From: Promerops cafer
Lineage: Eukaryota; Chordata; Aves; Passeriformes; Nectariniidae
Direction: 5' to 3'
Length of the DNA: 64,000 bases
Assembly: GCA_013398275.1 (NCBI GenBank)
Contig: VZSE01015569.1
Coordinates: forward strand, 310,001 to 374,000
This document shows, piece by piece, positions 1 through 12,425 of this stretch (within the stretch, counting starts at the first letter, position 1; each line of letters begins with the position of its first letter). A program made the translations under genes and the position numbers. Under the pieces are notes generated by a model. That model was not told where the DNA came from. It did no database searches and saw only the letters and a program-made list of their open reading frames with translations.

Positions 1-2559
1 TTTTCTTCTGAAGGGTTTTTTGTAAATATGATCAAGCTATGTCCTTGAAATTCTCTTCCCAATTAAAGAATCCACAATGGTGAAAAGCTGTGCTATGAGA
101 AGAGCTTTTTTTATTAGAATAATTCATCTGTTCAGCATGGCAGAACTTTCATCTCATAACATCACGTAACTCTTCAAGGCTCTGGTGCTTAATTCAAGGC
201 AGTTGTGCCAATGTATTCCTGGAAATCACAAAGATCAATGAGAGAGATTTGAAGCTGGTTAAAGCTATGAAAAAAAGTATTACAATCAAACCCCTAAGTG
301 AATGGATTAATGGATTATATTTCTCAATCAATTTTTGTACCTCTCTAAAACTGTATCGCAAAAAAGATTAATCATAAATAAAAAGATAGGTGAAGGCATG
401 GAACAGAAGCTGAAGGGCAGACTGAAGTGCATGTGGATGTTTCTGAATCAGGTTATAACAGACAAAACTCATCTATTTGATTATCAAATAAATAATTTAT
501 GGCTAAGGGAAACTTGTGAGCTGATCTATTTAGATTTCACACACTCACAAAAAAAAAGAAAGAAAGCCACAATGAGTATTAGGATTGCTAGTTATAACAG
601 AGAAAATAGAGATTTTAGTAACTTTTATGTGGGCACTTGATTATAACTGGGGGAGTGAGGGGGAGAAAGGAAAGCTGTCAGTCTTATTCTTCCACTGAGC
701 ATCCTCAAGGATAAGTCCTGTGACTGTTTTATTTCCAATAGTCATTAATCACCTGAAAGCAGCTCCTAGAGCTGCAGGTGACAGGTCTTTGGATTTCACC
801 AATACAGACTTTCCCACCAGGTGATTCCAAGGAGTGGCAGAAAAAGGATGAAAGTTAGCAGGAACAAGCTTTTTTCACGCACAAGGGTGAAATTCTTGTT
901 TAAGTCAGGTTAACTGTCTAACATGTGATTTTGAATCAGCTTTTGAGGCTGCAGCTTCTCTTCATTCCCTTTGCAAAAATGTCATAGACCCTAGATTATT
1001 TTCTAGTCCCTAGAAACAACTTAAAGCCATCAGTATGTTTGTCACTGTTACAGTTGTGTAACCAAATCATTTGCTCAAAGCTGTAGGCCTGTTGGTTGGA
1101 ACTTATTAAGATGGAAAGGATCTGGATGAATTTTTCAATGGCAACATTCAAGACAGGATGTAGAGGGAAAGGAGGGAGAAGTATTTCATGCAAGGATGAA
1201 GAAACATAAACACCATTGTCACAAGTAGCATCAAGACAACATTTGCTGTACTGTTTACAGTCCCACTGACCCAAATCAGTTTTAAGTCTTGACAGTTAGC
1301 CTATGACAGGACAATAGAGGAAATAGGAATCATTAGGACATTAGGAGGAAAAGACGAACCTTTCTTATGAGCGTAATTAAAATACATAATGTGTTTAGCA
1401 CATAAAGTTAGAATGGCCTGCTCCATAAATATATCAAGAGTAAACACAGAGAAGAATAAGTACTATTTAACTGGAAAGTCAGGGTTATCACAAGAAATAA
1501 TTAGCAGCAAATAACATTACATTTGGCAAGTAGAAGGTTTGTAGCTGGGCTGCAGGTCTGCAACAGCCTTACAGTAGAAAGAAACTCAGTTAATTCCAGG
1601 CTGAACTTTGATGGACTCAAGAAAGGTTGGATAGACTATTAGAGGACGAGGCATCAGCAGCCAGCAGTTCCTTCCAAGCCTATTTCTTTATTTTTCCTCT
1701 ACTTAAAACAGAGTTGGTTTCTCTAAAACTCTTTAAGCATGACAATGGGTAAAGAAGAAACAGCTGATATTATTTATTTGGATGAGTGACCTTTGCAAAA
1801 GACTACCACGTAAATTTTGTGCTTAATAGCAAATGCTTAATAGTAGGATGTACTAAAATTCTGGTTTTCAGAATATAATTCCCCATTTGTGTTCTTTCTC
1901 TTTTATACCTGGAATATCTGGCACAGAACTTGTTGAGAAACAGGAGACCAGACTAGATAGGCCACAACATTCATAGCACTTTGCCTAAATGGCAAGTCCT
2001 ACATTCTTGTTTCCAAAGGTTATACAGCTGAAATGTATTATCTTAGTCTTGGATTCCTCACTCTTTCTGTTGTGATTTTCTCTGACATAAACCATAGCAA
2101 AAGAGCCTACATGATTTCAACACTAGGAGATTGCAAAGTAAACCATTTCTACATACCATGTCTGGTAACACTTTAAAATAATAGTCCAGTTAATTAATGA
2201 TGAACTACAGTGAATATTCTTATACAAGTACATATGACATTCCTATTAGTGCCAAATGAGTTCATCATGATTAATGTTATTACAGTACATACCAGCAAAA
2301 TTCATAAAAGCCATTACTCTGGATGGTTACCCAGCACCAAAAAGTGCTCCCCTCCAGCAAGCAGCCCACACTCAATAAGGAAGATGAACAAAGTTCTATT
2401 CTGAGATCCACAGAGTTGCATTATTATCAGCTCAGTATGAAATACAGACCTTTAAAGGAGATCTTCAGAGGAACCTTCATCTTTAGAAAGTCAGTGAAAG
2501 AAGGGCACAGTGGCTAATGGGCTTAAAATTCAGGTAACTAACACAGGGTACCACAGGGC
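1..2559. other. Unique AT-rich intergenic or intronic DNA
   Basis: No gene, RNA gene or recognisable mobile element is visible. The longest open frames are 92-101 codons, are not flanked by good splice sites, and have the mixed composition expected by chance. There is a short A-rich run near 549-567. The stretch around 1750-2300 is very AT-rich with scattered TTAATTAA-like words but no organised repeat. Confidence 0.6.
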
Positions 2560-3420
2560 TTGATTTATCACCAGTGCAGGTAAAGGCTCTAGAGCTGCAT
2601 GTGCTCACCCTCTTTACACCACAATCCTTTTGTCCTAATGTAAAACATTAACCATTCCTGACTGAGAGCACACTTAGGGCCTGTGGGAAGAGGGGTGCTG
2701 GGTCTCACTGCCCTTTCTTTCCACCAGCAGCATGGCAGGGATAGGCAACATTGCCTCCCTAGGACATGTGAGGATGGTGTTAGTGCCCAGATTTCCCAAC
2801 TCAAGATGAGCTCCAGAGGCACTGTTTACACCAAAAAACTCAACAGGGCCAGCAGACTGGCAAACATCGCTTCATCCTGCTAACCACTGGCAGCACTTCC
2901 TGGCAGACTTTTGGTCTGTGTCAGCTAGACTTCCCCATGACACCAGGCCAGCATGGTCAGGGATCAGCATAGCCAAGCACCATTCCTCACAGGCAGTTTG
3001 GATGTAGCCACTTTGTTTTGGGAGAAAGTCAGCAAGCTGAAGGTCGTGCACACAAGCTGAACTTGGTGCCAGAGAATGTACCATGATTCATTTCTCAGCT
3101 CCTGTAGATAGAGCCAGAAAGGCTGTGCCTCCTCAGACCCAAGCCAGCCCTGATTCCCTGCAGCTGCAGAGACCAAGTGCTTTTGGCTTTCCTGCTATCC
3201 CGCCTCATGGCAGAAACTGAAAGACAACCTCTTCTGGGAGTGGAAATATGGACTGCACCAATGCTGCTATGGAGGAGCAGGATGCAACTGAAGGACGAGC
3301 TAAAGCTGCAGGACACTGGAAATGGTTGACCAGCAAAAGTGCAAATTTTCAATGTTAACACCTCAAGGGTATATTCTTCCACCTTATATCAAAAATTGTC
3401 TGTTTAACTGCAAGATCTGA
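2560..3420. other. GC-richer block with overlapping short ORFs
   Basis: This block is richer in G+C than either flank and carries five overlapping open frames of 66-95 codons on both strands. Openness on both strands at once is what raised GC does by itself, since stop codons are AT-rich. None of the translations resembles a known family. It could be an old degraded insertion or part of an unannotated noncoding transcript; I see nothing that decides between them. Confidence 0.4.
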
Positions 3421-4069
3421 CCTCTCAGGAGTTTCACATGCTTGGACAGCTGAGATATGCTCTGCTGGCCTCCACAGTCACCGACAGATTGATGTATGCA
3501 AGCTTTTAACACTAAAACTGAAGCCATCATATTTAAATGATAATAAAGGTCAATCATTGACTTCCTTTGAAACCCAAAAAGAATGACTTATTTTCCATCT
3601 CAACATTTCTAAGGGCCAGAAAATTGATTTTTCAACTGTTCCAAAGTCATCATTAAAAGTATTCTGAAAATGAAGATGGAGGAGTTTGGAAATAAGGGTA
3701 TTTACTTTTGAAATATCTGGAATTTCAGAGAAAACTGATATTAAATCTGGGATATTTTAACTAGAAATATTGCCAGTAATAGTAATAGTCCCCATTATTT
3801 ATACTGAAATGTAATTAAAATAATTATGAGGGGAGTTTTCTCACTAAAATAAGCAGAATAAAAGAGTATTAAGAGCATCTTTCTGAGAATAGAGTCTCAT
3901 ATATTTTAAGATAAATTTAATTTAGAAGGTAAATGAAACCTTTAGAAACAAATCCATCCGTTCTGAAACACCTGCCATTCACACCCTTAAGTAATTTTTC
4001 CAATCTCATTTCTTCTGTTTTCCTATAACTTCTGGTCTTCTGCAGAATGCCCTATATGGTCAAATATTT
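3421..4069. other. AT-rich unique DNA
   Basis: No coding potential, tandem array or recognisable transposon is visible. Confidence 0.55.
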
Positions 4070-4172
4070 AACCAATAGTTTAGCTTTAAGCTTGTGAGTA
4101 GTTCCAGTGATATCTGTAGCTCTAATAGTGCTGATCATGAGCACATGTTTAGTGCTCTGGTAAAGGTTCTCA
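4070..4172. mobile_element. Decayed amniote MITE-like scrap
   Basis: The words around 'agctttaagcttgtgagtag' and, further on, 'gagcacatgtttagtgctct' resemble arms of an old palindromic amniote repeat whose arms read roughly 'taaagttaagcacgtgagtagtcccattgac' in better-preserved copies. I recognise it from general familiarity with reptile and bird intergenic DNA, not from a database match. It is heavily mutated, with no terminal inverted repeats or target duplication left. Confidence 0.3.
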
Positions 4173-7100
4173 GTTTTCTCTGCAGTTCCTCTCTTTTCAG
4201 GCTGAATTAAGCATTTTGTTTCTCCATGCCCTGAAAAATTTTCTTGCAGGCCCAGTTACAATATCGAGGGTTAAACTCATAAGAAATCATTTACCTGTTA
4301 CCTTTCAGATAACCTTCCAGGAACCGTCAACAAAGACTCTAAATTCTCAAAACCTCAAACCCAGTGTTCTTTACATCACAGACCTCATATCACGCATTTA
4401 AGGACCTCCTACATCAGGGATTATTGAAAACACACAGTGCCCTCTTTAACATCCTGTTAATCTCCAATTGTGTAGCACCATAAAATGTGGTGTCTTGGGT
4501 CAGGAAAACCAACATAACTTAGTGCTTTATATGTCAAAACCAACCATCAGCCTGCAACCAGAAATGAATCCACAAGCCATAGGGGTATATTCCCTGTGAA
4601 GCATTTTGAAATGCAGATGTGATTGCAAAACCTTGCCACACTTGATGCTGTTGGAGAAGGTAGATGTGCAAAAAAAAAGGGTGACTGCTGGGGAATCCGT
4701 TCTAAATTCTCATCTTGACGCAGTCAATGTTTCATTCTAGACCATATGCAGCTCAGTATTCTCAAGGGCAAAGCATGGATGATACTTTCCATTTAAGTAA
4801 AATGTTGTGATGGAATGAATGATTAGGCAAATGTGTTAAACAGCAAGAGGGAAGTCACAGAATTTCTCCAAACTGAAAGAATAATAAAAACTAAGCAGAC
4901 TCAAAGGAGGGGCATGCATTGTCATAATCAGCTCTGGATTAGACTCTGAATAGCTGAGTGTCTGGTTAGGAAACTTGCCTCAGATTTCCCATTTTTAATT
5001 CCCTGTTCAGTGGCTCTCAATTGTAGTTTAACAGTTTAGATTGCTTCTTCTACATAACTAGGGTCCATCACAAACTTACTTTAATTTTCAGCTAATATGG
5101 TAGCAATTCTGAAAAACAAAAATAAGGGCAAAAGTATCTGAAATCTGTTTCAATGAAGCAAAGATTTCTTTTTTTTTTATTTATTTAAGAAACTTGAAGT
5201 CCAGCAAAAAAAAAGAGTTCTGTATATTAGGTGTGTGATTTTGCCCTCTTGAAAAAAATGGTCAAATGTTCAGAAAACAATCTGCATTTGCAACTTACTT
5301 AGCAAAAATCAGCATTGCTTTTAATAAAACCACCTTGAAAATCTCCATCCTCCATGACCATTTTAGTCTTCTTATAACTCCTGGATAAAGAAGTAGGGTC
5401 AGAATGACATTTGTTCTCAGTAGCATTACCATTCTTAGATTTTTTTTTTTTTTACATCCTGCAGAACATTTTGGCCTTTGTCAACTATAGGAGGAAAGCC
5501 ATGTATTCCAAGCTTTACCCAGGCACTCGCTGTTACTGTAGTCTTCATTATTTGAGTGTCCAAATGATTTTCATATTTGATGGTGACTCACAATTGTCAA
5601 TAAAGACAACAAGATCTGTATTTTGAACATAAACTGAGATATACATGGCTGAATTTGGCAATTAATCAGACTCATGGTGTCTCCAATTTGGCATTTAAAT
5701 TTTGGCATAAAATGTTTTACCTCAGTGCCTCAAAGCTTTTGTGATAGTGCTGCCTGTACCTGAAAGTGGTGTGGGGAAGTTGATTAACTCTCATGAATTT
5801 TGGACATATAAAGCCCCAGATTTTAAATAAAGCCCCAGATTTTAAAGTCATGCTCAGGACAGAAAATACTATGGGGAAATTAATAATTCTGACTTCATAG
5901 TTCAAGTAGATACTCAGCCATATGATAAGTAATAATTGTTCCCTAATTCAATAACATCCACTCCCTCCCTTAAAAATGGCAAAGGTCCCACTGAAACAAA
6001 CCATATTGGACCATGCAATTAGTGACAGTTTCATATGCACATGAGATTTTAATTCACATTGTATGGGAGAGCAATTTCCAAGCACTTGAGTATTTGACAT
6101 TACAACCTGAATAATATCTTTTTAATATATCTTTGGGCAGTTAATTTGCATTTAAAGACTCTGGAGCATTTGGAAAAATGATGGATTGACACATTGGTCA
6201 AGTCTTCCTTTGATGAGTTAAATTTTATTTTCTAGTACATACATATTAGTACTATCCTAACATTTTTCCATACTTACACCTTCATGTCAAACCACTTTTA
6301 AATTTATTTCCAGAGGAAAGCAGCCCAAAGTTCAACCAGAGCAAGCTTTATAAAAAAATTGTGGAAAGAAGAAATTAATTCTGACACATCCGATCAGCAA
6401 TTTGTAACATTGTTCGTCTCAAACTCCCCAGACAACTGAAATCAACAAAAGATGATAATTTTTGAGTACAGTCTTCAACTGGAAATAATTTTCTATCTTC
6501 CCTAGCTCCTCTACTTCCCACCCCCAAAATAGAAAGCATTTTACACAGTAACATCTTTAATCTTTTCTTTTGTCTCCCTAGCACATAACACAGATGGGCT
6601 GTGATAGGAAAACCTGGCCACAGTCCACTTCTCTCCTAAAGAATGAGAAACAAAAAACAATTGAAACTAACCCAACCTGCTTAATGAACTACTTTCAAAA
6701 GAAAGTATATTAAATACTAACCTTTCTAAATTTTGGCTCTTTCTGTTTGTATGTTATTTTTACTTTTGCTATTCACACTGTGATAATTGAGGGCCCTGGA
6801 ACAGACCAGGATGGCTTCAGGCTAGTCACCATGGGAGAGAGGCTGCTGTCCCCTTAAAGAAATGTGATATACTCCAGTCCAGCCCAAGGCATCTTTTAAT
6901 CACATTCTCATTATGGAAATGGAGCAGGGTGCAGGTGAGAGCAGTGGAGGAGGAGAGGGTAAAGAAAGGCAATGCAGGGGAAAGGTACCTATTTTTTTCC
7001 CCTCAAGGTTAAATAGGGTGGCAAACTGAACACAGCCACATAGAGCTGGAGTCTGAAATCAAGTGAGAATCACAGTGTCTTCTCAATATCTTGTAAAGAA

Positions 7101-7939
7101 AGATATGTGATGGAATTATGAATTAAAACAAGTACATCAATCATTTGGAAACAATGGGTAAAATTTCATAAAGGGAACAGTCCCTGATGAATATAACAAA
7201 GTATATTGGTTTTATCTACACTTATATTTATCTGCACACTAATAAAGGACTCTTTCTATACTGAGTTATCCCTTTCCTCTTGACAGATAGCACAGTGATT
7301 AACATTCCTTGGCAGATCTTAGAGAAGTTCTGGTGTCAATAAAGTCTCACTAAACTGAGTTGAGTTCAGATGATAAATGTCTCATTCTTTTGTATCCCAG
7401 TTCCATTATCAATCAGACAGTTGGGCAAATAATTCATTTCAGGTTAAAACACCAACCTCCCCAGCTCCCCTCACCTCAAAACAGAGTGCACGACATTATG
7501 AGGGAACTTACCCCAAAACAGGGGATACCTGGTTACTGCACACAACCTCCAAGCTTTGACAGGGCTTACGCAGCACAGGCCAGTTGTACAAACAAGGGAG
7601 TAAGATTTAAAACATATTCTATTTTGAATACCACAGTTTCCTTAAGGGCAGTTTAATGCAGCATATTTTTCAGATTTCCTGTGTGTTGCATGCCACTGTG
7701 ATGTAATCTAGCGAGATGCTCCAAACAGTGACAGACATTTTCAAATGTGAAAAATATGTTTCCAAAAAAACAAGGTTACTATCACATCAGACTTCAACAA
7801 TGAAGGAAAGCTGGGCTGACAGGTCTGAACTACATTTTGGGATATCTCAAATCTCTAAGGGCTTGTCGCCCTGGTAATATGTGCAATACAAGAACTTAAA
7901 TGTATTCCAACAGTGCCAAATGAGCATTCTGAAGAGATC
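4173..7939. other. AT-rich unique DNA with a small tandem duplication
   Basis: No gene is visible. Local features are a T-run at about 5440-5452 and a 19-bp tandem duplication at about 5808-5850, where a unit containing 'agccccagatttta' occurs twice. A slightly GC-richer patch lies at 6790-7000. The 98-codon frame at 7360-7656 overlaps another forward frame and has no recognisable product. Confidence 0.55.
5808..5850. repeat. 19-bp tandem duplication, two copies
   Basis: The word 'agccccagattttaaa' starts at 5812 and again at 5831, a period of 19 bp with essentially identical copies. Such near-perfect two-copy repeats usually come from recent replication slippage. Confidence 0.8.
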
Positions 7940-8109
7940 ATACTCCTTATGTTTAAGAACAGTGGTCACTGTCTGGATGAGCACCTTCTGAAAGGCCACG
8001 TAGCAATAGCAATACTTTTAAAATGTAAGCAAAAGTCCATCAGCCACAGCAAAACTTTATCAAGTGCACTACTTTGGAGCACTCTGAGGAAAGCCAAGTC
8101 TATCATTGT

Positions 8110-8460
8110 TTCCTGTAGGGCAGGTTCAAGAAATGAACAACTGAAGATAGTGGAAAGTCTGAGGCATGAGGACAGCAATAATCTGCTCTCCTTGTCTTCA
8201 AGAGTGAAAAGTAATGGACTTTAACTGCATTGAGGAAGACTCTCATCAGATATTATGGAAAATTACCTAATGGTAAGGATAATGAAGCACTGGAATCAAT
8301 TTCCTAAGGAACCTCCAGGGTCCCTGGAGGATTTTAAGAGTAGGTTAGGTAAGCTTCTGGCAGGAATGACACAAGTTTATTTTATTCTGCCTTGAGCCAC
8401 AGTACAAAATGACCCTTGGAGGTCTGTCTCTCATGCCTTTATTTTCTATGGATCCGTATA
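8110..8460 (+). mobile_element. Old CR1 LINE, 3' end fragment
   Basis: The sequence follows the 3' part of a CR1 LINE in sense orientation: a 'cactggaatcaatttcctaa' block, then 'ggaggattttaagagtaggt', then a tail resembling 'tggaggtctgtctctcatgcc...ttctatggatcc'. These correspond to the CR1 words for 'the case-size ... greatest change' region just after ORF2 and the terminal 'ttctatgattc' repeats. It is strongly diverged, so it is an old insertion. The frame at 7913-8224 overlaps its left part and is not a gene. Confidence 0.6.
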
Positions 8461-8639
8461 TTTGACAGCTGGAATGGAAGTATCAGGTTTCAAATAAAAT
8501 TCCTCTTTAGGCAAAACCTGGAATTGGGTCTTTGATTTATCATAAAGTCTTCTTTTCAGTTTTGATTGCCTCTGTATGGCATGGCTAGTTGAAGGGGAAA
8601 CTTGACTATGATAAATAAAAATTTATGTGGTAAAGAAAA

Positions 8640-8850
8640 CCAACAGCTTTTAAAGAATTACTTTAATAAAATAATTTCACAAGAGTCAACAGTAGGATGC
8701 AAGAGACAGATTTTCAAAGCAGAAGTGCATCTTGCTAAAAGTAGGAATCATTGATCACTGAAATTATCTCCCAAGGAAAAAGATGGAACACTTTATCTTG
8801 AAGACATGGATTCAAAACTGGCTATCTTTCCAGAAGATAAATGTTAGTCT
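8640..8850 (+). mobile_element. Possible second old CR1 3' fragment
   Basis: The block at 8745-8830 (a 'gatcactgaaattatctccc' word, then 'cttgaagacatggattcaaa') aligns by eye with the CR1 words 'gatcactggaacaacttacc' and 'tctttaaatcaagactgg'. It has the same orientation as the fragment 200 bp upstream, so the two may be pieces of one element or of nested insertions. Divergence is high and the boundaries are guesses. Confidence 0.35.
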
Positions 8851-10079
8851 TATAAATTACTGGAGTCAATATAGAAATAATAAGTTAAATTGCTATGGCT
8901 GCATTGTTCAAAAGATCAGCTTTTTCTTATGTAAATATTTATTTTCATATTTGTCTCCTAGAACTCTATTCCTGTTTGAAATTATTCATATTCTATAATC
9001 AAGTAATGTCTCTTACATAACAGTGTTGTTCTGATTTTTTTCCCCAAAGCAGCTATCTTTCCTATCTAAGATATTCAAAATGCTCAACAATAAAATTCCA
9101 AGAACACCGAAATTTTTGTCATTCTTTGGACTTTTGGATTCTCAGATGAGAAGAATATACCATTTTCTGTTTTTATAACTGCCTATTACCAGAATTTGCT
9201 TACATTTCAGGAAAATACTAGCCATTATAAAGTATAAAAATGGCCTTTATGGTTTCAAAAATGTTAGTAGGAATTATACCAACATTTTCAAAAGCTAAAT
9301 TTAAAAAATCAGTCAAATGAAAGAAAAAATGAACAAAACTTTGATTTCACAAAGCAGCTTTTTCCGATAAAAAATTTATTGTTAAATGATCCCCTCCCAC
9401 TTAAACTTTAATTTTTTTGTTAATAAAAACTCCCTGCTCTTTTACTTTAATTCTGTCACCAAAAGTCTTTTTCTCTGTCATTCTTATGGCTTGGGGGTTT
9501 TTGTTGATTTTTTTTCCAAAATCTCCAACTCATCACCTTTCCTTTCAGGAACAATGGGCTGAAATTAAGAACAGAACAGAGAGAAAAAACGTCTTCATAT
9601 CTCTGGCTCAGTTAAACAAATCATTTTTTATTGGACCAAATTATTTGGATTAGCTTGTGTAATCATCACAAGAAATCACTTTGGCAGTATTTGTGTCTTT
9701 CAGAAGTGTCCACAGGGATAGATGGACGCTGACTTCCATAGCATTGAGGGAAGATTTACATGGCTTTGGAGGCAGCAGCCACCATTCTGTAGCTCTGCTG
9801 AAAGCATTTCCATTCAGTGAAGGTACCCACTGACAAGACTTTTAAGATTTTGTCATGTGAATCGGAATAGACTCCAAGTTCACCTTGTTGATATCATGCA
9901 GTGCTGGTCCTTTAGTCAGAATAACACTTGGTGCAATCAAAGCAGTCTATAATGTGCTTTGTATGTGCTGTCACCAAAATCAACTTAATTTGTCATGCTT
10001 AAAAGTAAACCCCATATTTACCTAAGCCATTTTTTTCAGACTTTGGTTACATTCATGTGAAAATTAATTTCTTATCAAC
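8851..10079. other. AT-rich unique DNA
   Basis: No coding, RNA or repeat structure is recognised. The 78-codon frame at 9417-9653 is hydrophobic at its start only because the DNA is T-rich. Confidence 0.5.
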
Positions 10080-11200
10080 AGAATTCTGTACCAGACTGTC
10101 CATTATTTGATGGGAAGGTGATGCCAGGTAGACCAGTCTACAGCTGTCTAAATCATCTCATTTCTGCTGTTTGTTTGCTGGCACAATATTGCAATTCTTC
10201 CTCTGTTCTGGACATTTCCCAAAATTTCAGGACTTATTAAAAATGAACATCTGTGAAACAGAGATGTCCTCAGCCAACTCTTTCAGGATTCTTAAGTGCA
10301 AGTTAGCCAAGACAGGCAATATAAAAATGTTTATCCCTAGCAGATCTCTATTGTTTTCTTTCAGTACTGATGAGCTAGGAAGGTGATAAAGTATATCACA
10401 GTATATATTTCCAAATGGAGATGAGAGATCCTTGTTACTTCTGTCTTTTTTACTTCATCACTGCCAGTATCATCTGCTTTCTCTAGCATCAAACCAACCT
10501 CCTCCCAAAGGTTTTTTCTGTTCCTAATATCCTTATCCCTGTTCTGCAACCAGGGATTTTGTAATAAGTTTAATTTCTTCTATCAATAACACAATTTCTA
10601 ATTTATACAAGTTGTTTACAACTATTTCTATTTTTTTTCCTTCATTTCAGATATTTGAGGATGATTATAACCTTGTTTTTCCACTGGAATAGAGTTTATT
10701 TTAGCAAATTATATCCTATAAATGTGGAGTCAAGGCTTACCAGCCAAGTAATAAACTCTTGCTGAGGAACTCCCTGCTTTCATTCAGATTTTTAGATCTC
10801 CAGTTTTTCTTGGAGGCAAATTTATTCATCACTTCTCCCTATCTTCCACAAAATTTATTCATCACTTCTCCCTAACTTTCACAAATGTGCTAGCTGTTGG
10901 GACGGTTCTCTTTTAATATATTAAGTATAAGTTACATATTACTCACAATCAGATTGTGATCATCAGACCCATAGCCACTAAAGGCTGCTGCACAGTGTTT
11001 AATTCATTTACATCCATCAGAACAAGATCCAACATAAAATTACTCATTGTCAAACCCAGTATGTTTTGTGTTAGAAAACCATCATCTATCATTCATCATT
11101 TTTAGAGGCTTCTCTGCCCTCTGCACGAAGTGGAGCTTCCATCATTGCATCCTGGATTCAAGTCCCACATGACAATTATTCTTTCTATATATTAAAGACA
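10080..11200 (-). mobile_element. Ancient antisense CR1/L3-type LINE, ORF2-derived body
   Basis: Read on the plus strand, this matches the reverse complement of an old amniote CR1/L3-group LINE in several ordered blocks: 'ttattaaaaatgaacatctg', 'cctcagccaactctttcagg', 'attcttaagtgcaagttagc' and 'atgtttatccctagcagatc'. Further right, around 11020-11170, come words for 'aagatccaacataaaatt' and 'aaaccatcatctatcattc'. The order is that of an ORF2 body read backwards. Every reading frame is closed by multiple stops, so no enzyme can be made. A 33-bp tandem duplication at 10818-10883 lies inside it. Identification is from remembered family patterns; the ends are approximate. Confidence 0.5.
10818..10883. 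repeat. 33-bp tandem duplication inside the old LINE
   Basis: The word 'aaatttattcatcacttctc' starts at 10818 and again at 10851, so a 33-bp unit is repeated twice with only a few differences near its right end. The duplication is younger than the LINE around it, because the copies agree far better than the LINE agrees with its family. Confidence 0.8.
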
Positions 11201-11859
11201 GGTGTTGCTGTGGCTGGATTCAGCGGGCTGTAACTAACTTACATTAGTGCACGGTCCTGGCCTTTGTTAATTAGCCTAGATTCATGGCCATTCAAGACTG
11301 CACATTTCAGGTTTCCCTGTAGACTGCCAGTGTTCAGAACTTCAACTCACCACACTCAACCTTTTTACTATATACACATCTTTCCTGTATTTTTCATGTC
11401 GTTCTACAGACAGCTTTACTCAGAGAAAAAGGAAGATTGCTCTTTCTTGCATTAATGAAAAACATACATGGAAATTAGCCTGTAATGCATTTTACATCTC
11501 CAAATGAGTTACTTCTATTCATAGACTTTGAGTCCTTAAAAGACTATTAAGATTCTCCCTCCAGCCTGTGGAAAAACACAGGCTGTTAGACCCCACTGTG
11601 TGTTAGTGGATCAAGTTTATTCCTGATTGAAATATTTTAAAGGGATTGATGGTCCTGGTATTGGTAATGAACACTTTGCACCAACTTTTCTCTCCATTCT
11701 GACACAAAAGATAAGACAAGAGATCATGTTGTGAAACCTTGGCATTATTTCTTTAAAGTTACATCATCCAAAAGCATACCTGAATATTTTGCTATGGATT
11801 TGTCCCACTAAAGACCCAAACTAACTAGTTTTGATTAAAAATCTCTCTCTTCTGTACAT
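11201..11859. other. AT-rich DNA, possibly the continuation of the LINE
   Basis: No gene is visible. The part up to about 11440 may still be degraded LINE sequence, but I cannot align it by eye. The rest is featureless. Confidence 0.4.
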
Positions 11860-12425
11860 AATTTTAAGTGTGAACCATTAATTGTACATTACACTGAGGA
11901 GTCCATCCTCTAGCAATATGGTGATAGACAACAAAAGAGATCCTTTAACAATATCAAATTAAATGCAACTTATGAAAATAATTTATCATAAATTCCCTTT
12001 AGTTTTTCTTAACTGGCATTACCATAATTCATATGAATATTATTTAAATCATAATATAATTGTATAGCAAGAGCCTTGGATTCCTACCTTCAAAATAATT
12101 TATTTTTTTAAAGGCCGTGGAATTGTACATTGGAACAGCATACATATTTGACAGTCTCTTAATCTAAAAAGCCTGCAAAAATCCACCATTTCACAAGCTG
12201 AAGAGCAATTTTCATAATTATAATTACACAGAAGCATGCACATAAACTTGGCAATCCCCTTGTAGGCAACTAGCTCAGACTAAACTTAAATTGTTAATGC
12301 TCCTTTGCATTGAACCAAGCCAAAGAGAGCTGTGAGACCTGATTTTGCTAATAAAGCTGATTATCTGAGATAACACCCACTAAACTGCCATTTGTTGCAG
12401 CTACGAGGCTCACTGAGGGTAAAAT
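11860..12425. promoter_or_regulatory. Candidate conserved noncoding element
   Basis: This block has the look of a vertebrate developmental enhancer. It is AT-rich but not low-complexity, has no repeat match, and is dense in homeodomain-type cores (TAAT/ATTA, for example 'cataattataattacac'). An octamer-like 'ctttgcat' lies at about 12303-12310, and GATA/TTATCT words occur near 12360-12370. Open frames are short. Conservation cannot be seen from one sequence; this is inferred from composition alone and could equally be ordinary AT-rich DNA. Confidence 0.3.
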
